This document shows, piece after piece, positions 16,454 to 24,825 of a DNA stretch of 35,021 nt. The first letter of the stretch is position 1, and each line of letters opens with the position of its first letter. The position numbers and the translations under genes were made by a program. Origin of the DNA: Bacillota bacterium (GTDB lineage Bacteria; Bacillota; Clostridia; Christensenellales; CAG-138); contig JAEESS010000023.1 in the NCBI GenBank assembly GCA_016286445.1, positions 1 through 35,021 on the forward strand. Direction: 5' to 3'. The notes beneath the pieces are model-generated. The model was not told the origin of the DNA. It saw only the letters and a program-made list of their open reading frames with translations, and did not search any database.

Positions 16454-16481
16454 TTGCATTTTGCGTCAACTGTGCTATGAT
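16454..16481 (+). promoter_or_regulatory. clpB promoter
   Basis: TTGCAT (16454-16459) and TATGAT (16476-16481) are 16 bases apart. The expected RNA start, about 16488, falls inside the CIRCE box immediately downstream. Confidence 0.7.
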
Positions 16482-16485
16482 ATGT

Positions 16486-16512
16486 TTAGCACTCGGAGGT
16501 TGAGAGTGCTAA
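16486..16512 (+). promoter_or_regulatory. CIRCE operator (HrcA binding site)
   Basis: TTAGCACTC and GAGTGCTAA are perfect inverted repeats separated by nine bases, exactly the CIRCE consensus. It sits just downstream of the -10, so HrcA binding would block clpB transcription until heat shock or unfolded-protein load titrates the repressor. Confidence 0.96.
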
Positions 16513-16557
16513 ACCGACAGAAACGGCGAATGCCGTTATGAATAGGAGGCGACGCAT

Positions 16558-19140
16558 ATGAATGCAAACCGATTCACACAAAAATCCCTGGAAGCGATCC
16601 AAAGCGCGCAGCAGTTCGCGGAGGCGAACCGCAACACGCAGGTGGAGCAGGCACATCTTCTGAAAGCGCTGATCGACGAAAGCGACGACCTCAACGCGCA
16701 GCTTCTGAGCTCGATGCAGGTGGACGTCGCCGGGCTTCGCGCCGCGGTCGACCGCGCGATCGGCGCGCTTCTCACCTACTCGGGCGATACGCAGCAGAGC
16801 TACGCTGCGCCGACGATCTCCCGCGCGATCACGGAAGCGGACGCTGCCGCGAAGCGCATGGGCGACGCGTATGTGTCCGTTGAGCACCTAATGCTCGGGC
16901 TTCTCGAAAAGCCGGACGAAACGATCAAAAAGCTCTTCCGGGAGTTTCATATCACCAAGGACGCGTACCTTGCGGCGCTGAAGGCGGTGCGTGGAAACCG
17001 GCAGGTCAATACCGACAACCCGGAAGGCACCTACGACGTGCTGAAAAAGTACGGGCAGGACCTTGTGGAGCTTGCGAAAGCGCATAAGCTGGACCCGGTT
17101 ATCGGGCGTGACAACGAGATCCGCAGCGTGATCCGCATCCTCTCCCGCAAAACAAAAAACAATCCGTGTCTGATCGGCGAACCCGGCGTCGGCAAGACGG
17201 CGATCGTCGAAGGGCTTGCGCTGCGCATCGTGCGCGGCGACGTGCCGGATAACCTCAAGGACCGGAGCCTGTTCTCCCTCGACATGGGCGCTTTGGTCGC
17301 AGGCGCAAAGTACCGCGGCGAATTTGAGGAGCGCTTGAAGGCGGTCCTCGAAGAGATCAAGAAGAGCGACGGCAAGATCATCCTTTTCATCGACGAGCTG
17401 CACACCATCGTCGGCGCGGGCAAGACCGAAGGCGCAATGGACGCGGGCAATCTCTTAAAGCCGATGCTCGCGCGCGGCGAGCTGCACTGCATCGGCGCAA
17501 CGACGCTCGACGAATACCGCAAGTACATCGAAAAGGACGCGGCTCTGGAGCGCCGGTTCCAGCCGGTCATGGTTGAAGAGCCTTCCGTTGAGGATACGAT
17601 CTCGATCCTCCGCGGGCTTGAGGAGCGCTACGAGGTCTTCCACGGCGTGAAGATCCACGACGCGGCGCTGATCGCGGCGGCAACGCTTTCCGATCGCTAC
17701 ATCTCCGACCGGTTCCTGCCCGACAAGGCGATCGACCTTGTGGACGAGGCGTGCGCGCTCATTAAGACCGAGATGAACTCGATGCCGAGTGAGATGGACG
17801 AAAAGATGCGCCGCATCATGCAGCTGGAGATCGAGGAAACGTCCTTAAAGCAGGACGACGATCCGAAGTCCAAGGCACATCTTGAAGAGATCGAAAAGCA
17901 GCTTTCTGAACAGCGCGACGCGTTCAACGCCATGAAGGCGAAATGGGAAGCGGAAAAGGTTGAGATCAGCAAGGTGCAAAGCCTGCGTGAACAGATCGAG
18001 ACCGTCAGCAATGAGATCACCGCGGCGGAAAACGCCTACGATCTCAACAAGGCGGCGGAATTGAAATACGGAAAGCTTCCGCAGCTGCAGAAGGAGCTTG
18101 CGGACGCCGAAGCGAAGAACGCGACCCGCGAGAACACGCTCCTGCGCGATCACGTCACCGAGGAGGAGATCGCAGAAATCGTCGCGCGCTGGACCGGCAT
18201 CCCGGTCTCGAAGCTCCTCGAAAGCGAACGCAAGAAGCTCCTGCATCTCGACGAGGTTTTGCATCAGCGCATTGTCGGGCAGGATGACGCGGTGCAGCGC
18301 GTGTGCGACGCGATCCTTCGTTCCCGCGCGGGCATTCAGAACCCGAACCGCCCGATCGGCTCGTTCCTGTTCCTCGGACCCACCGGCGTCGGCAAGACGG
18401 AACTCTGCAAAGCGCTTGCCGAAGCGCTGTTCGACAGCGAGCGCAATATGGTGCGCATCGACATGAGCGAATACATGGAGCAATACTCCGTGTCGCGGCT
18501 TGTCGGAGCGCCTCCGGGCTACGTCGGCTACGACGAAGGCGGTCAGCTCACCGAAGCGGTGCGCAGAAAGCCGTATGCGGTGGTTCTGTTCGACGAGGTC
18601 GAAAAGGCGCATCCGGATGTACTGAACGTGCTGCTGCAGGTGCTCGACGACGGCAGGATCACCGACGGACAGGGTCGCACGGTCGATTTCAAGAACACGA
18701 TCATCATTCTGACCTCGAACATCGGTTCCGATACGCTCTTGGAGGGCATGGACGCCGAAGGACGTTTGAAGCCCGGCGTTGAGGATTGGGTACGCAACGA
18801 GCTGAAGACGCACTTCCGTCCCGAGTTCATCAACCGTCTTGACGAGATCGCGTTCTTTAAGCCGCTCACCGGCGAGAACCTCAAAAACATCGTCGAGCTG
18901 CTGTTCAAGGACCTCGAAAAGCGGCTTGCGTCGAGAAGCTACGACCTCGAAGTCACGGATGCGGCGAAGGCGTACATCGTCGAAAACGGCTCCGACCCGC
19001 AATTCGGCGCAAGGCCTTTGAAGCGGTTTATCCAGTCGCACGCGGAATCGCTGCTTGCGCGGTACATCATCCGCGAATCCCCCGCCGAGGGCACGACGCT
19101 GACGCTTGACGCGGACGAAAACGGGCTTACCGTGCGATAA
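16558..19140 (+). CDS. clpB: ATP-dependent disaggregase ClpB
   Basis: This is a hexameric AAA+ chaperone that extracts polypeptides from aggregates together with DnaK. The 860-residue length fits the family. The N domain is at 1-145. NBD1 has Walker A GEPGVGKT at 207-214 and Walker [15 protein letters not shown]. The coiled-coil middle domain (about 400-525) distinguishes ClpB from ClpA/ClpC. NBD2 has GPTGVGKT at 607-614, [14 protein letters not shown], and a C-terminal [11 protein letters not shown] plus FGARPLKR sensor-2 region. AGGAGGCG precedes ATG 16558. Regulation by HrcA is indicated by the perfect CIRCE box in its leader. It is monocistronic. Confidence 0.98.
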   Translation: MNANRFTQKSLEAIQSAQQFAEANRNTQVEQAHLLKALIDESDDLNAQLLSSMQVDVAGLRAAVDRAIGALLTYSGDTQQSYAAPTISRAITEADAAAKRMGDAYVSVEHLMLGLLEKPDETIKKLFREFHITKDAYLAALKAVRGNRQVNTDNPEGTYDVLKKYGQDLVELAKAHKLDPVIGRDNEIRSVIRILSRKTKNNPCLIGEPGVGKTAIVEGLALRIVRGDVPDNLKDRSLFSLDMGALVAGAKYRGEFEERLKAVLEEIKKSDGKIILFIDELHTIVGAGKTEGAMDAGNLLKPMLARGELHCIGATTLDEYRKYIEKDAALERRFQPVMVEEPSVEDTISILRGLEERYEVFHGVKIHDAALIAAATLSDRYISDRFLPDKAIDLVDEACALIKTEMNSMPSEMDEKMRRIMQLEIEETSLKQDDDPKSKAHLEEIEKQLSEQRDAFNAMKAKWEAEKVEISKVQSLREQIETVSNEITAAENAYDLNKAAELKYGKLPQLQKELADAEAKNATRENTLLRDHVTEEEIAEIVARWTGIPVSKLLESERKKLLHLDEVLHQRIVGQDDAVQRVCDAILRSRAGIQNPNRPIGSFLFLGPTGVGKTELCKALAEALFDSERNMVRIDMSEYMEQYSVSRLVGAPPGYVGYDEGGQLTEAVRRKPYAVVLFDEVEKAHPDVLNVLLQVLDDGRITDGQGRTVDFKNTIIILTSNIGSDTLLEGMDAEGRLKPGVEDWVRNELKTHFRPEFINRLDEIAFFKPLTGENLKNIVELLFKDLEKRLASRSYDLEVTDAAKAYIVENGSDPQFGARPLKRFIQSHAESLLARYIIRESPAEGTTLTLDADENGLTVR

Positions 19141-19371
19141 TCCCAAAGGTACAAAACAGGGATGTTAAGAAAGTGTTTTGCATTTCTTACCATCCCCTAT
19201 GAATTGCAGCATGGCTGTATGAATTGGCTGCGCCATGAATTGCCTTCGGCATGAATTGACAACTTTGTTGTCATTTAGGAAGGTTTTCCATCCGGAAAAC
19301 CAACCTTCATGACGGCTGTGCCGTCAATTCATGTCCTTTGGACAATTCACGGAACGAAGCGAAAATTCATT
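19141..19371. repeat. Hairpin cluster with ATGAATTG/CAATTCAT separators
   Basis: The gene-free stretch after clpB starts with a GGGATGTTAAGAAA/TTTCTTACCATCCC hairpin (19159-19196). From about 19198, four ATGAATTG octamers separate mini-palindromes (GGCTGCGCC, GCCTTCGGC, TGACAACTTTGTTGTCA). A central GGTTTTCC/GGAAAACC hairpin follows, then CAATTCAT-type octamers separate GACGGCTGTGCCGTC and GTCCTTTGGAC. The whole is an imperfect giant palindrome. The same separator occurs inside the MITE-like elements. Confidence 0.75.
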
Positions 19372-19410
19372 GGGGCTGTTCAGAAACGAGTTTCTGAACA
19401 GCCCCTTTTT
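19372..19410 (+). terminator. Strong intrinsic terminator
   Basis: A stem of about 15-16 bp, GGGGCTGTTCAGAAAC/GTTTCTGAACAGCCCC, is followed by five T. It lies 230 bases beyond clpB, closing the repeat cluster, and would end read-through from clpB. Confidence 0.85.
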
Positions 19411-19446
19411 GCACTTTGGGATTCTGCCTTGATTATGAGGGTTTCA

Positions 19447-19845
19447 TTACCGTGTAACGAACATCTCTTCACGGTATTCCCATTTATTCAGAAAATTCCC
19501 GTCATTATACACAATCGACACCTTTTTGCTTTCTCCGGAATTGAGTTCAACCGTGAACTCGGCGTCTCCGAACAAAGAACCGTATTTTTGACACGATAGT
19601 TTCGCGATATGCTTTTTCCCATCTGCGGGAACAACAAAGTCCTTATAGTACCCCCTGGTCAAACGCGCTGTTTGACCTTCAAATGAAACCGTTACGCTAC
19701 AATTGCCAATCAGTTTGAGGAACGTATTAAATACCACTCGCAGGGTTCCATTTGCACCGGGACCGATCGGACAACCGCAGAACGGACAGCTTTTCGCTCG
19801 ATCAGATACCTCTCTGCCGCAATCCGGACATTTCATCAAAGCCAT
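19447..19845 (-). CDS. Zinc-ribbon protein of unknown function
   Basis: This 132-residue protein starts MALMKCPDCGREVSDRAKSC and continues PFCGCPIG, a four-cysteine zinc ribbon (CPDC and CPFC knuckles). A predicted beta-rich domain of about 95 residues (VTVSFEGQTARL, HIAKLSCQKYG) follows. It has no transmembrane segment or signal. GGGGGA precedes ATG 19845. It lies 80 bases behind the EF-hand gene, probably on the same transcript from the regulated promoter near 20240. The lower GC of this region differs from neighbouring genes. The zinc ribbon is clear, the function unknown. Confidence 0.8.
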   Translation of the reverse strand: MALMKCPDCGREVSDRAKSCPFCGCPIGPGANGTLRVVFNTFLKLIGNCSVTVSFEGQTARLTRGYYKDFVVPADGKKHIAKLSCQKYGSLFGDAEFTVELNSGESKKVSIVYNDGNFLNKWEYREEMFVTR

Positions 19846-19925
19846 ACTGTTTCCCCCATCTTATTCCATTTGGACGAGTCCTGCATTCTTTGTTTCCACG
19901 CCTTTGGTCTCTGCTTTTCTGCGAA

Positions 19926-20150
19926 TCAATATCCGTGATCGTCTAAATAATCCCCGACCAGGTCCTGAAACTCTTTTCCCGAAATGTTTCCGTCATGGTT
20001 TTTATCCGCATCATTCGCGTTATATGTCTTTCCGTAGCTGCCTGAACTGCTGAAGCAACCGAAGTTCATAATACCGATAGCCGCGACAAGAAGAATTACA
20101 ATCAAGAAGAATGCAATTCCCGCTTTTCTGATTTTACAAGAGTTTTTCAT
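19926..20150 (-). CDS. Small single-pass membrane protein with an EF-hand
   Basis: This 74-residue product starts MKNSCKIRKAGIAFFLIVIL, with one hydrophobic helix (about 10-32). A Ser/Gly/Tyr linker follows, then a canonical calcium-binding loop DADKNHDGNISGKEF (Asp/Asp/Asn/Asp ligands, conserved Gly and Ile, terminal Glu). A single EF-hand on a membrane peptide suggests calcium sensing or dimerisation outside the cell, but the role is unknown. I chose ATG 20150 because AAAGGGAGC lies directly upstream and the longer frame has no ribosome site. It is first in the transcript from the perfect consensus promoter at 20236-20264. Confidence 0.8.
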   Translation of the reverse strand: MKNSCKIRKAGIAFFLIVILLVAAIGIMNFGCFSSSGSYGKTYNANDADKNHDGNISGKEFQDLVGDYLDDHGY

Positions 20151-20235
20151 GTTTTGCTCCCTTTCGCTTATTATTGTAACAGTTCTCTGCTCATCAAAAT
20201 CACGATTTAGCAATCACAGAATACTGTTCTATTTA

Positions 20236-20264
20236 ATTATAGTAAATATATTTACTAATGTCAA
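20236..20264 (-). promoter_or_regulatory. Perfect consensus sigma-A promoter for the EF-hand/zinc-ribbon genes
   Basis: On the minus strand, TTGACA (20259-20264) and TATAAT (20236-20241) are separated by exactly 17 bases, a six-of-six match in both hexamers. The spacer is occupied by a palindromic operator, so the promoter is probably strong and kept silent by a repressor. Confidence 0.88.
20240..20257. promoter_or_regulatory. Operator 1, perfect 18-bp palindrome
   Basis: TAGTAAATATATTTACTA is a perfect palindrome placed between the -35 and -10 of the minus-strand promoter. It is probably bound by the adjacent XRE-family repressor. Confidence 0.75.
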
Positions 20265-20265
20265 T

Positions 20266-20281
20266 AGTAAACATATTTACT
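20266..20281. promoter_or_regulatory. Operator 2, near-perfect palindrome
   Basis: AGTAAACATATTTACT differs from operator 1 at one base of its 16-bp core. The centres of the two sites are 25 bp apart. It overlaps a moderate plus-strand promoter (TTTACT 20251-20256, N17, TATTTA 20274-20279) for the XRE gene, suggesting autoregulation. Confidence 0.7.
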
Positions 20282-20312
20282 GGTGTATGCTGAAAAAAAC
20301 ATCGGAGGCCTT

Positions 20313-20528
20313 ATGGACATGAACTATCGTAAGCGCATACGGGATCTCAGAGAGGATCACGACAAGACGCAAACGGAAATCGCCGAAATGCTCGGCACGT
20401 CGCAGACGATGTATGCACGTTATGAGCGCGGTGCAAGCGAACTGCCGATTCGGCATCTTGTACGGCTTGCCGATTATTATGACGTTTCGACCGATTACAT
20501 TCTCTGCCGTACCGATCAACTCAAATAG
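20313..20528 (+). CDS. XRE-family helix-turn-helix regulator
   Basis: This is a 71-residue single-domain Cro/CI-type DNA-binding protein. The helix-turn-helix reads KTQTEIAEMLGTSQTMYARYERGASELP, followed by LVRLADYYDVSTDYIL, the standard small XRE fold with no effector domain. GGAGG at 20304-20308 is four bases from ATG 20313 and ten from the in-frame ATG 20319; either could be used, and the frame back to 20283 lacks a ribosome site. It is divergent from the EF-hand gene, with two matching palindromes between them, so it is the probable repressor of both directions. A bidirectional terminator follows its stop. Confidence 0.9.
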   Translation: MDMNYRKRIRDLREDHDKTQTEIAEMLGTSQTMYARYERGASELPIRHLVRLADYYDVSTDYILCRTDQLK

Positions 20529-20530
20529 AA

Positions 20531-20556
20531 AAAAGCGCCGCGTCTGCGGCGCTTTT
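20531..20556. terminator. Bidirectional terminator between the XRE and methyltransferase genes
   Basis: GCGCCGC/GCGGCGC with a GTCT loop is flanked by AAAA on the left and TTTT on the right. It is therefore T-tailed in both directions between two convergent genes. Confidence 0.85.
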
Positions 20557-20568
20557 CTTATATGCCTG

Positions 20569-21699
20569 TCAGCGGATCGGCCTGCCGATGCGCATGCTTT
20601 TACGCCAGTCAGGAGCGGGTCCGTCGTCCGCCCAGTATTCGTCGAGCCGTTTGATCCGATCGTTCTGCAGCGTGAAGAAGCTTGTAACGCGGCACACGGT
20701 CTCACCGGTTCTTGAAAACACCCGCACCGCGGTCACAAAGCCGTTTGCGGTCGGCTCGATCCGTTCGATCTCGCCGTCCCACGCGCCGGGATACGCGCAG
20801 TTTACGCGGATAAATTCGTCCGCGGTGAAGCGCTCGTTCGTACAGTGCCAGAACACCTCGGCGTCCGGCGTGAACCATTTCGGCAGCGCTTCCCGGTCCT
20901 GATCGAGCACATCCCGCCAAAACGCCGCGATGCACGCTTCGTCGATCCCGGGCTTTCTTGCGCGGGTCGCAAAAAACGACGGGATGTGCAGCTCGTGCAG
21001 CCGTCCCTCGCCGTTCGTATCCTCATAGAGATGCGTGAGGATGAAGCCCGCTTCGAGCTGTCCGCCGATCTGCTCCTCCGCGGTGTGCGAAAACTCCACG
21101 GCAAGGTCGCCGCGCATAAGCTGTTCCATCTGTTCCGGATTTTTCAGCGGATCGAACGGAAGGCTGTTCACGACCGTCGTCTCGTCCTCGCCGTCGAACA
21201 GGAAATTGATCCCGTTGTCGAGCCCCGAAAGCAGCGCGCCGCCGGGCTTCAGCACGCGAAAGCACTCTTTGAAAATCGGCTTGACCTCGTGAACGTAGCA
21301 GTTCGATACCGGATGAAAGATCAGATCGAAGGACGCGTCCGAAAACGGCAGCGGCTTTGTCATGTCCGCCTTGACGATCGCGATCGGATACCCCTCGCGC
21401 TCCGAAACGAGCCGTTCGGATTCGAGCTGCGCATCCGAATAATCGAGCACGGTGCAGTCCGCGCCGATCGCTGCAAAGATCGGCATCTGCTGTCCGCCGC
21501 CGCTCGCAAGCCCGAGGACCTTTTTGCCCCGAAGCGGACCGAACCAGTCGTGCGGCACGGGCACGGTCGGCGTCAGAAGCACGTTCCAGTCGCCGTTTTT
21601 CGCCTTTTCATAGGTTTCATGATCGATGGGAACGCCCCATTCCCAGCCTTCTTCGACCCAGCGGTCGATCGCTTTTGCGTTGATCTCCTGATAGTTCAT
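20569..21699 (-). CDS. SAM-dependent methyltransferase fused to a SnoaL/NTF2-like domain
   Basis: In this 376-residue protein, residues 1-245 form a class I methyltransferase: motif I VLGLASGGGQQ (61-71), an acidic motif II residue at D86 (VLDYSD), an ADM segment at 111-113, and FRVLKPGGALL (147-157). From about residue 251 a second domain begins (DEACIAAFWRDVLDQDREAL, then TPDAEVFWHCTNERF), typical of SnoaL-like NTF2 folds that make small-molecule pockets. The substrate is not predictable. CGGAGGGATC precedes ATG 21699. It follows the HAD gene but is separated from it by a T-tailed terminator and no own promoter was seen, so it may depend on read-through. Confidence 0.85.
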   Translation of the reverse strand: MNYQEINAKAIDRWVEEGWEWGVPIDHETYEKAKNGDWNVLLTPTVPVPHDWFGPLRGKKVLGLASGGGQQMPIFAAIGADCTVLDYSDAQLESERLVSEREGYPIAIVKADMTKPLPFSDASFDLIFHPVSNCYVHEVKPIFKECFRVLKPGGALLSGLDNGINFLFDGEDETTVVNSLPFDPLKNPEQMEQLMRGDLAVEFSHTAEEQIGGQLEAGFILTHLYEDTNGEGRLHELHIPSFFATRARKPGIDEACIAAFWRDVLDQDREALPKWFTPDAEVFWHCTNERFTADEFIRVNCAYPGAWDGEIERIEPTANGFVTAVRVFSRTGETVCRVTSFFTLQNDRIKRLDEYWADDGPAPDWRKSMRIGRPIR

Positions 21700-21712
21700 G
21701 ATCCCTCCGTAT

Positions 21713-21738
21713 AAAAAAGGAGCACCGCAGGATGCTCC
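21713..21738 (-). terminator. Terminator between the HAD and methyltransferase genes
   Basis: On the minus strand, GGAGCA/TGCTCC with an eight-base loop is followed by six T. It lies between the stop at 21749 and the methyltransferase ribosome site. Confidence 0.75.
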
Positions 21739-21748
21739 CCGAATCGTT

Positions 21749-22990
21749 TCAGTTTATGTTTCCGCCGAGCTCCTCGGTCCAGCGGAACGTGCCGGTCTTT
21801 CGGACGTTTTCGCCGTAGATGGTTTTGAAATCGTCGCGCATGGAGATCACGTTGAAGCCGAGCGCCTCCCATTTTTCGCGAAGCTCGTCCCCCTTCTCCG
21901 GATGTCCGTAATCGCGCACGTCGTCGTCCGCGATCAGCATGAACGCAAGGCTCTTATAGGGATTGTTGCTGATCGTGTAAAGATGCATGGCGGAATCGCC
22001 GCTGCTGTTTCCGAATGAAAGCACCGGCTGTTTGCCGATCTCGCGCACGATCGCCGTGACCTTGTTTGTTTTGAGGTTTTTCACCTGCAGCCGGTCGGTG
22101 CGGACCAGCTCGTCCCCGGGCTGAAACGTATAGTCAAGGCTGTCCTTGTCCTCCTGCCCGCTTGCTTCGAGCGCAACGTCCATGCCGATGAAATGGTCCG
22201 ACGGCACGTCGACCATGCCGTCGAACAGCTCGCGGCAGATATAGCGGTCGCTGCCGCTGACGACGTAAACGGTAAAGTTGTTCTCCGTGAGGTAATCGAT
22301 CACCTCGACGATCGGGCGATAGAACGCCTGTCCGTAGGTCATGCCCTCGAAGCCGTCCGCGTCGCGCACCAAAAACTGCGTCACATAGTTCTGGAACTCG
22401 GTCACGGTCATGCCCGCATACGCCTTCGCCGCAGCGTTTGCGTGACGAAGCGCCATGTCGCCCGCATAAGTGTGGGTCGGACCGCCCGCGCGGATCTCCT
22501 CCGCGACCGCTTTGAGCTCCTCGTCCGGCGTAAAGGTCGGATCGGCGAGAATGCGCCAAGCCAGCATATAGTATTCGAGATAGGTCGGGAACAGTTCCCC
22601 ATAGATCGTGCCGTCCATGTCAAAAACCGCAACGCGGTTTCCGACCGGAATGAAGTCGGGCGAGCTTTCGTCCGTGACCGTTTCGACGTATTCGATCAGC
22701 AGATCCAGCGCAGGCGCGACGTCGTTCCACGACGCAAAGACCTCCTCCTCGACTTCGCCGTCCGTCAAAGAATCTACGATGGTTATCTCCGGGGTTTCCG
22801 TGTCCGGGTGTTCTTCCGTCGGTTCTTCGATCGCGGGCGCTTCGGTCGGCGCTTCGGTTGCGGGCACTTCGGTCGGCGCATCGGTCGGCGCAGACGTCGC
22901 TTCGGTATCGGGCGCAGTTCCCCGTCTGCATCCGGCAGCGCAGAGAACGAGCATTAGGATCGCAAGGATCAGAGCAATTTTCGTTTTCAT
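21749..22990 (-). CDS. HAD-superfamily phosphatase-like lipoprotein
   Basis: In this 413-residue predicted surface lipoprotein, the signal peptide ends LVLCAAGC (C21). A Thr/Glu/Ala/Pro repeat linker (about 29-67) precedes the HAD domain. HAD motif I is VAVFDMDGTIYGE (nucleophile D124, acid D126), motif II is VYVVSGSD, and a GNSSGDSAM segment gives the motif IV acid. The large cap lies between motifs I and II. Members act as phosphatases on small phosphorylated compounds, here probably outside the membrane; the substrate is unknown. AAGGA precedes ATG 22990. It follows the tandem GNAT gene by 38 bases, so the two may be cotranscribed. Confidence 0.87.
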   Translation of the reverse strand: MKTKIALILAILMLVLCAAGCRRGTAPDTEATSAPTDAPTEVPATEAPTEAPAIEEPTEEHPDTETPEITIVDSLTDGEVEEEVFASWNDVAPALDLLIEYVETVTDESSPDFIPVGNRVAVFDMDGTIYGELFPTYLEYYMLAWRILADPTFTPDEELKAVAEEIRAGGPTHTYAGDMALRHANAAAKAYAGMTVTEFQNYVTQFLVRDADGFEGMTYGQAFYRPIVEVIDYLTENNFTVYVVSGSDRYICRELFDGMVDVPSDHFIGMDVALEASGQEDKDSLDYTFQPGDELVRTDRLQVKNLKTNKVTAIVREIGKQPVLSFGNSSGDSAMHLYTISNNPYKSLAFMLIADDDVRDYGHPEKGDELREKWEALGFNVISMRDDFKTIYGENVRKTGTFRWTEELGGNIN

Positions 22991-23028
22991 AGAAATTCCT
23001 TTCATGTATCGTAAAAAATCGTAAGCTA

Positions 23029-24006
23029 TTATAAAGCGTTTTTGTCCGGCGCGCAAGCGTTTGACGCCGGATTTTTGCCGATTGCGTAATAGGTGAGGTT
23101 GCGCAGCTCGCCTAAGTATTCAAATTCCCGCTCGGAAAAGCGCAGATACTCCATGCCGCACTTTTCCATCACGCGGCGCGACGCGTCGTTGCCGGTAAAA
23201 TACGACGCCGTGACGGTTTTCATGCCCTTTTCGTCGAAGAGATAGGCAAGGAACCGCTTGACCGCTTCGGTCACATAGCCTCTGTTCCAGTGATCCGAGC
23301 CGATCCCGTAGCCGATCTCGCATTCGCCGTCGGCTTCGTCAAAATACAGAATGATCCCGATGAGCTTTCCGGTCGCTTTCAAACGGATCGCAAAGAGGTC
23401 GTCCCGCCCGAGATACGTTGAAAAATCGAAGGCGTCGAGGGATTCCGCATAGCGGCAGACAAAGGTTTCGAGCACCTTTTTGTCGTGCGAGATGTTGTTG
23501 AAATAATCCTCTTTGTCGGTCTCTCTGATCCGGTCGAGGATCAGCCGTTCGGTCTCCATGCGCTCGGGCTTTAACGCAAACTCGATCTCGTCAAGCCCGC
23601 CCGGGGTGATCTTGCGGTTTCCCGTCTCGAAAAAGCCGAGCCGTTCATAGAGCCGCCTTGCGCCCGCGTTGTTTTCGAGGATCCAAAGCGAGGGCGTGCC
23701 GGTCGAGACCGCCGCGGCAAACCGCAGAAGCTTCGTGCCGTATCCCTTCCCCTGTTCCTCCGACAGCACATACAGGTCCTCAATGAGGCTCCCCGTCACG
23801 GAAACGACGCCCTTCGGCTCCTCGTCAACGAGCAGAAAGACCCGGCTTTTTGCGTCCATCTTACGCTGAAGGTACGCCGCCTGCCGCTCCGTCGTATGGC
23901 TTTCTGTAAATTCCGGCGTGCAGAACGCGCGATGCGACTCCCGCCACGCCGCAGCGTGCACCGCCGCCGCTTCTAAAAGATTCGATGGATCGACCGGGAT
24001 GATCAT
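23029..24006 (-). CDS. Tandem GNAT-family N-acetyltransferase
   Basis: This 325-residue protein has two acetyl-CoA-binding GNAT domains. Domain one (about 1-145) contains LYVLSEEQGKGYGTKLL, the Q/R-x-x-G-x-G motif, and ARRLYERLGF. Domain two (about 148-310), of the RimJ/RimL type, starts METERLILD and contains IGYGIGSDHWNRGYVTEAV and SRRVMEKCGM. The substrates of either half are unknown. CGGAGGAAC precedes ATG 24006. It is the first gene of a probable two-gene unit with the HAD lipoprotein. No clear promoter is visible upstream because the intergenic DNA is repeat sequence. Confidence 0.88.
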   Translation of the reverse strand: MIIPVDPSNLLEAAAVHAAAWRESHRAFCTPEFTESHTTERQAAYLQRKMDAKSRVFLLVDEEPKGVVSVTGSLIEDLYVLSEEQGKGYGTKLLRFAAAVSTGTPSLWILENNAGARRLYERLGFFETGNRKITPGGLDEIEFALKPERMETERLILDRIRETDKEDYFNNISHDKKVLETFVCRYAESLDAFDFSTYLGRDDLFAIRLKATGKLIGIILYFDEADGECEIGYGIGSDHWNRGYVTEAVKRFLAYLFDEKGMKTVTASYFTGNDASRRVMEKCGMEYLRFSEREFEYLGELRNLTYYAIGKNPASNACAPDKNAL

Positions 24007-24363
24007 GGTTGTTCCTCCGTTTCATACTGTACGTTTGCGGGATCGGACGAACGCGCTGCGTTCGCTGTCCTTTCCACCTCATCCGGCTGACGCCACCTTC
24101 TCCTCGGAGGAGAAGGCTTTTGGTTGAGCCCTAACCAAATCGGATTATATACACAGGACTTTGGTATGCCGAGGCTTCTCCCCCTTTCAGGGTGGAGAAG
24201 CTCCGCGAAGCGGTGATGAGGGGGTTCATCGGATCCGCGAAAAGCTGTCGCTTTTCTGCGTGTACTCTTCATCCGATCCCTTCGGGATCACCTTCCCCAT
24301 AACAAGGGGAAGGCTTTCCGGCGTGTTGTCCATCTTCTCGAAAGGCAGACAGGGCTTATTTCT
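24007..24363. repeat. Palindromic repeat cluster
   Basis: This gene-free stretch contains hairpins GAACGCGCTGCGTTC (about 24048), CTTCTCCTCGGAGGAGAAGG (24100-24119), GAGGCTTCTCC...GGAGAAGCTC with TGATGAGG (24173-24229), GCGAAAAGC/GCTTTTCTGC (24238-24260) and GATCCCTTCGGGATC plus CCTTCCCC/GGGGAAGG (24276-24315). These are members of the same families as at 8010, 10252, 10688, 11033 and 11352. No open frame here resembles a protein. Confidence 0.75.
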
Positions 24364-24825
24364 TTATTCGGGCATCCGCGCAATGAGCGCCGCAACGACC
24401 TTCCGGATCGGGGGCGAGATCATCGAAAGATCGATCTCCTCCTTTGCGAAAAACCGCAGCGCTTCCATCTCCCCGTCGCGCGCCGACGGTTTTCCGTGCC
24501 ATTTCCGGCAAAGATACACGATCTCGAAATTGGAGACCTCGTCGCCGTTCGGATAGACATAGTGCGCCTCCGGTCCGGAGTTCACGCAGAAGAACGTGAG
24601 CTCGTCCGCATGCAATCCCATCTCCTCGAACAGCTCCCGCTTTGCGCAGTCCTCAGCGCGTTCGTCGATCTCCGCCGCCCCGCCGGAATACCCCCACAGG
24701 TGATTGTCCGCGCGCTTTCCGAGCAAAATCCGCCCTTGTTCGTCGATGCACGCGACACTTGCCGCGCATTGCATCAGCGTCCGGTGTCCGACGAGCTTCC
24801 GCATTTCCGCAATGTAACCTGTCAT
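24364..24825 (-). CDS. Nudix hydrolase
   Basis: This 153-residue Mg-dependent hydrolase acts on a nucleoside-diphosphate-linked substrate. The Nudix box spans 49-71 and fits G-x5-E-x7-REU-x-EE-x-G-U exactly, ending AKRELFEEMGL. The N-terminal HRTLMQCAASVACID and LLGKRADN strands precede it. The specific substrate is not evident. The start ATG overlaps the stop of the upstream GNAT gene by four bases (ATGA), so translation is probably coupled. It is the last gene of a five-gene operon. Confidence 0.93.
   Translation of the reverse strand: MTGYIAEMRKLVGHRTLMQCAASVACIDEQGRILLGKRADNHLWGYSGGAAEIDERAEDCAKRELFEEMGLHADELTFFCVNSGPEAHYVYPNGDEVSNFEIVYLCRKWHGKPSARDGEMEALRFFAKEEIDLSMISPPIRKVVAALIARMPE

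Noticed and set aside
14751-16469. Minus-strand open frame of 572 codons
   Set aside because: It is the antisense shadow of the LRR lipoprotein, which has a signal peptide, promoter and repeats on the plus strand.
17845-19146. Minus-strand open frame of 433 codons under clpB
   Set aside because: It is antisense to the conserved ClpB middle and NBD2 region, a product of high GC in the third codon position.
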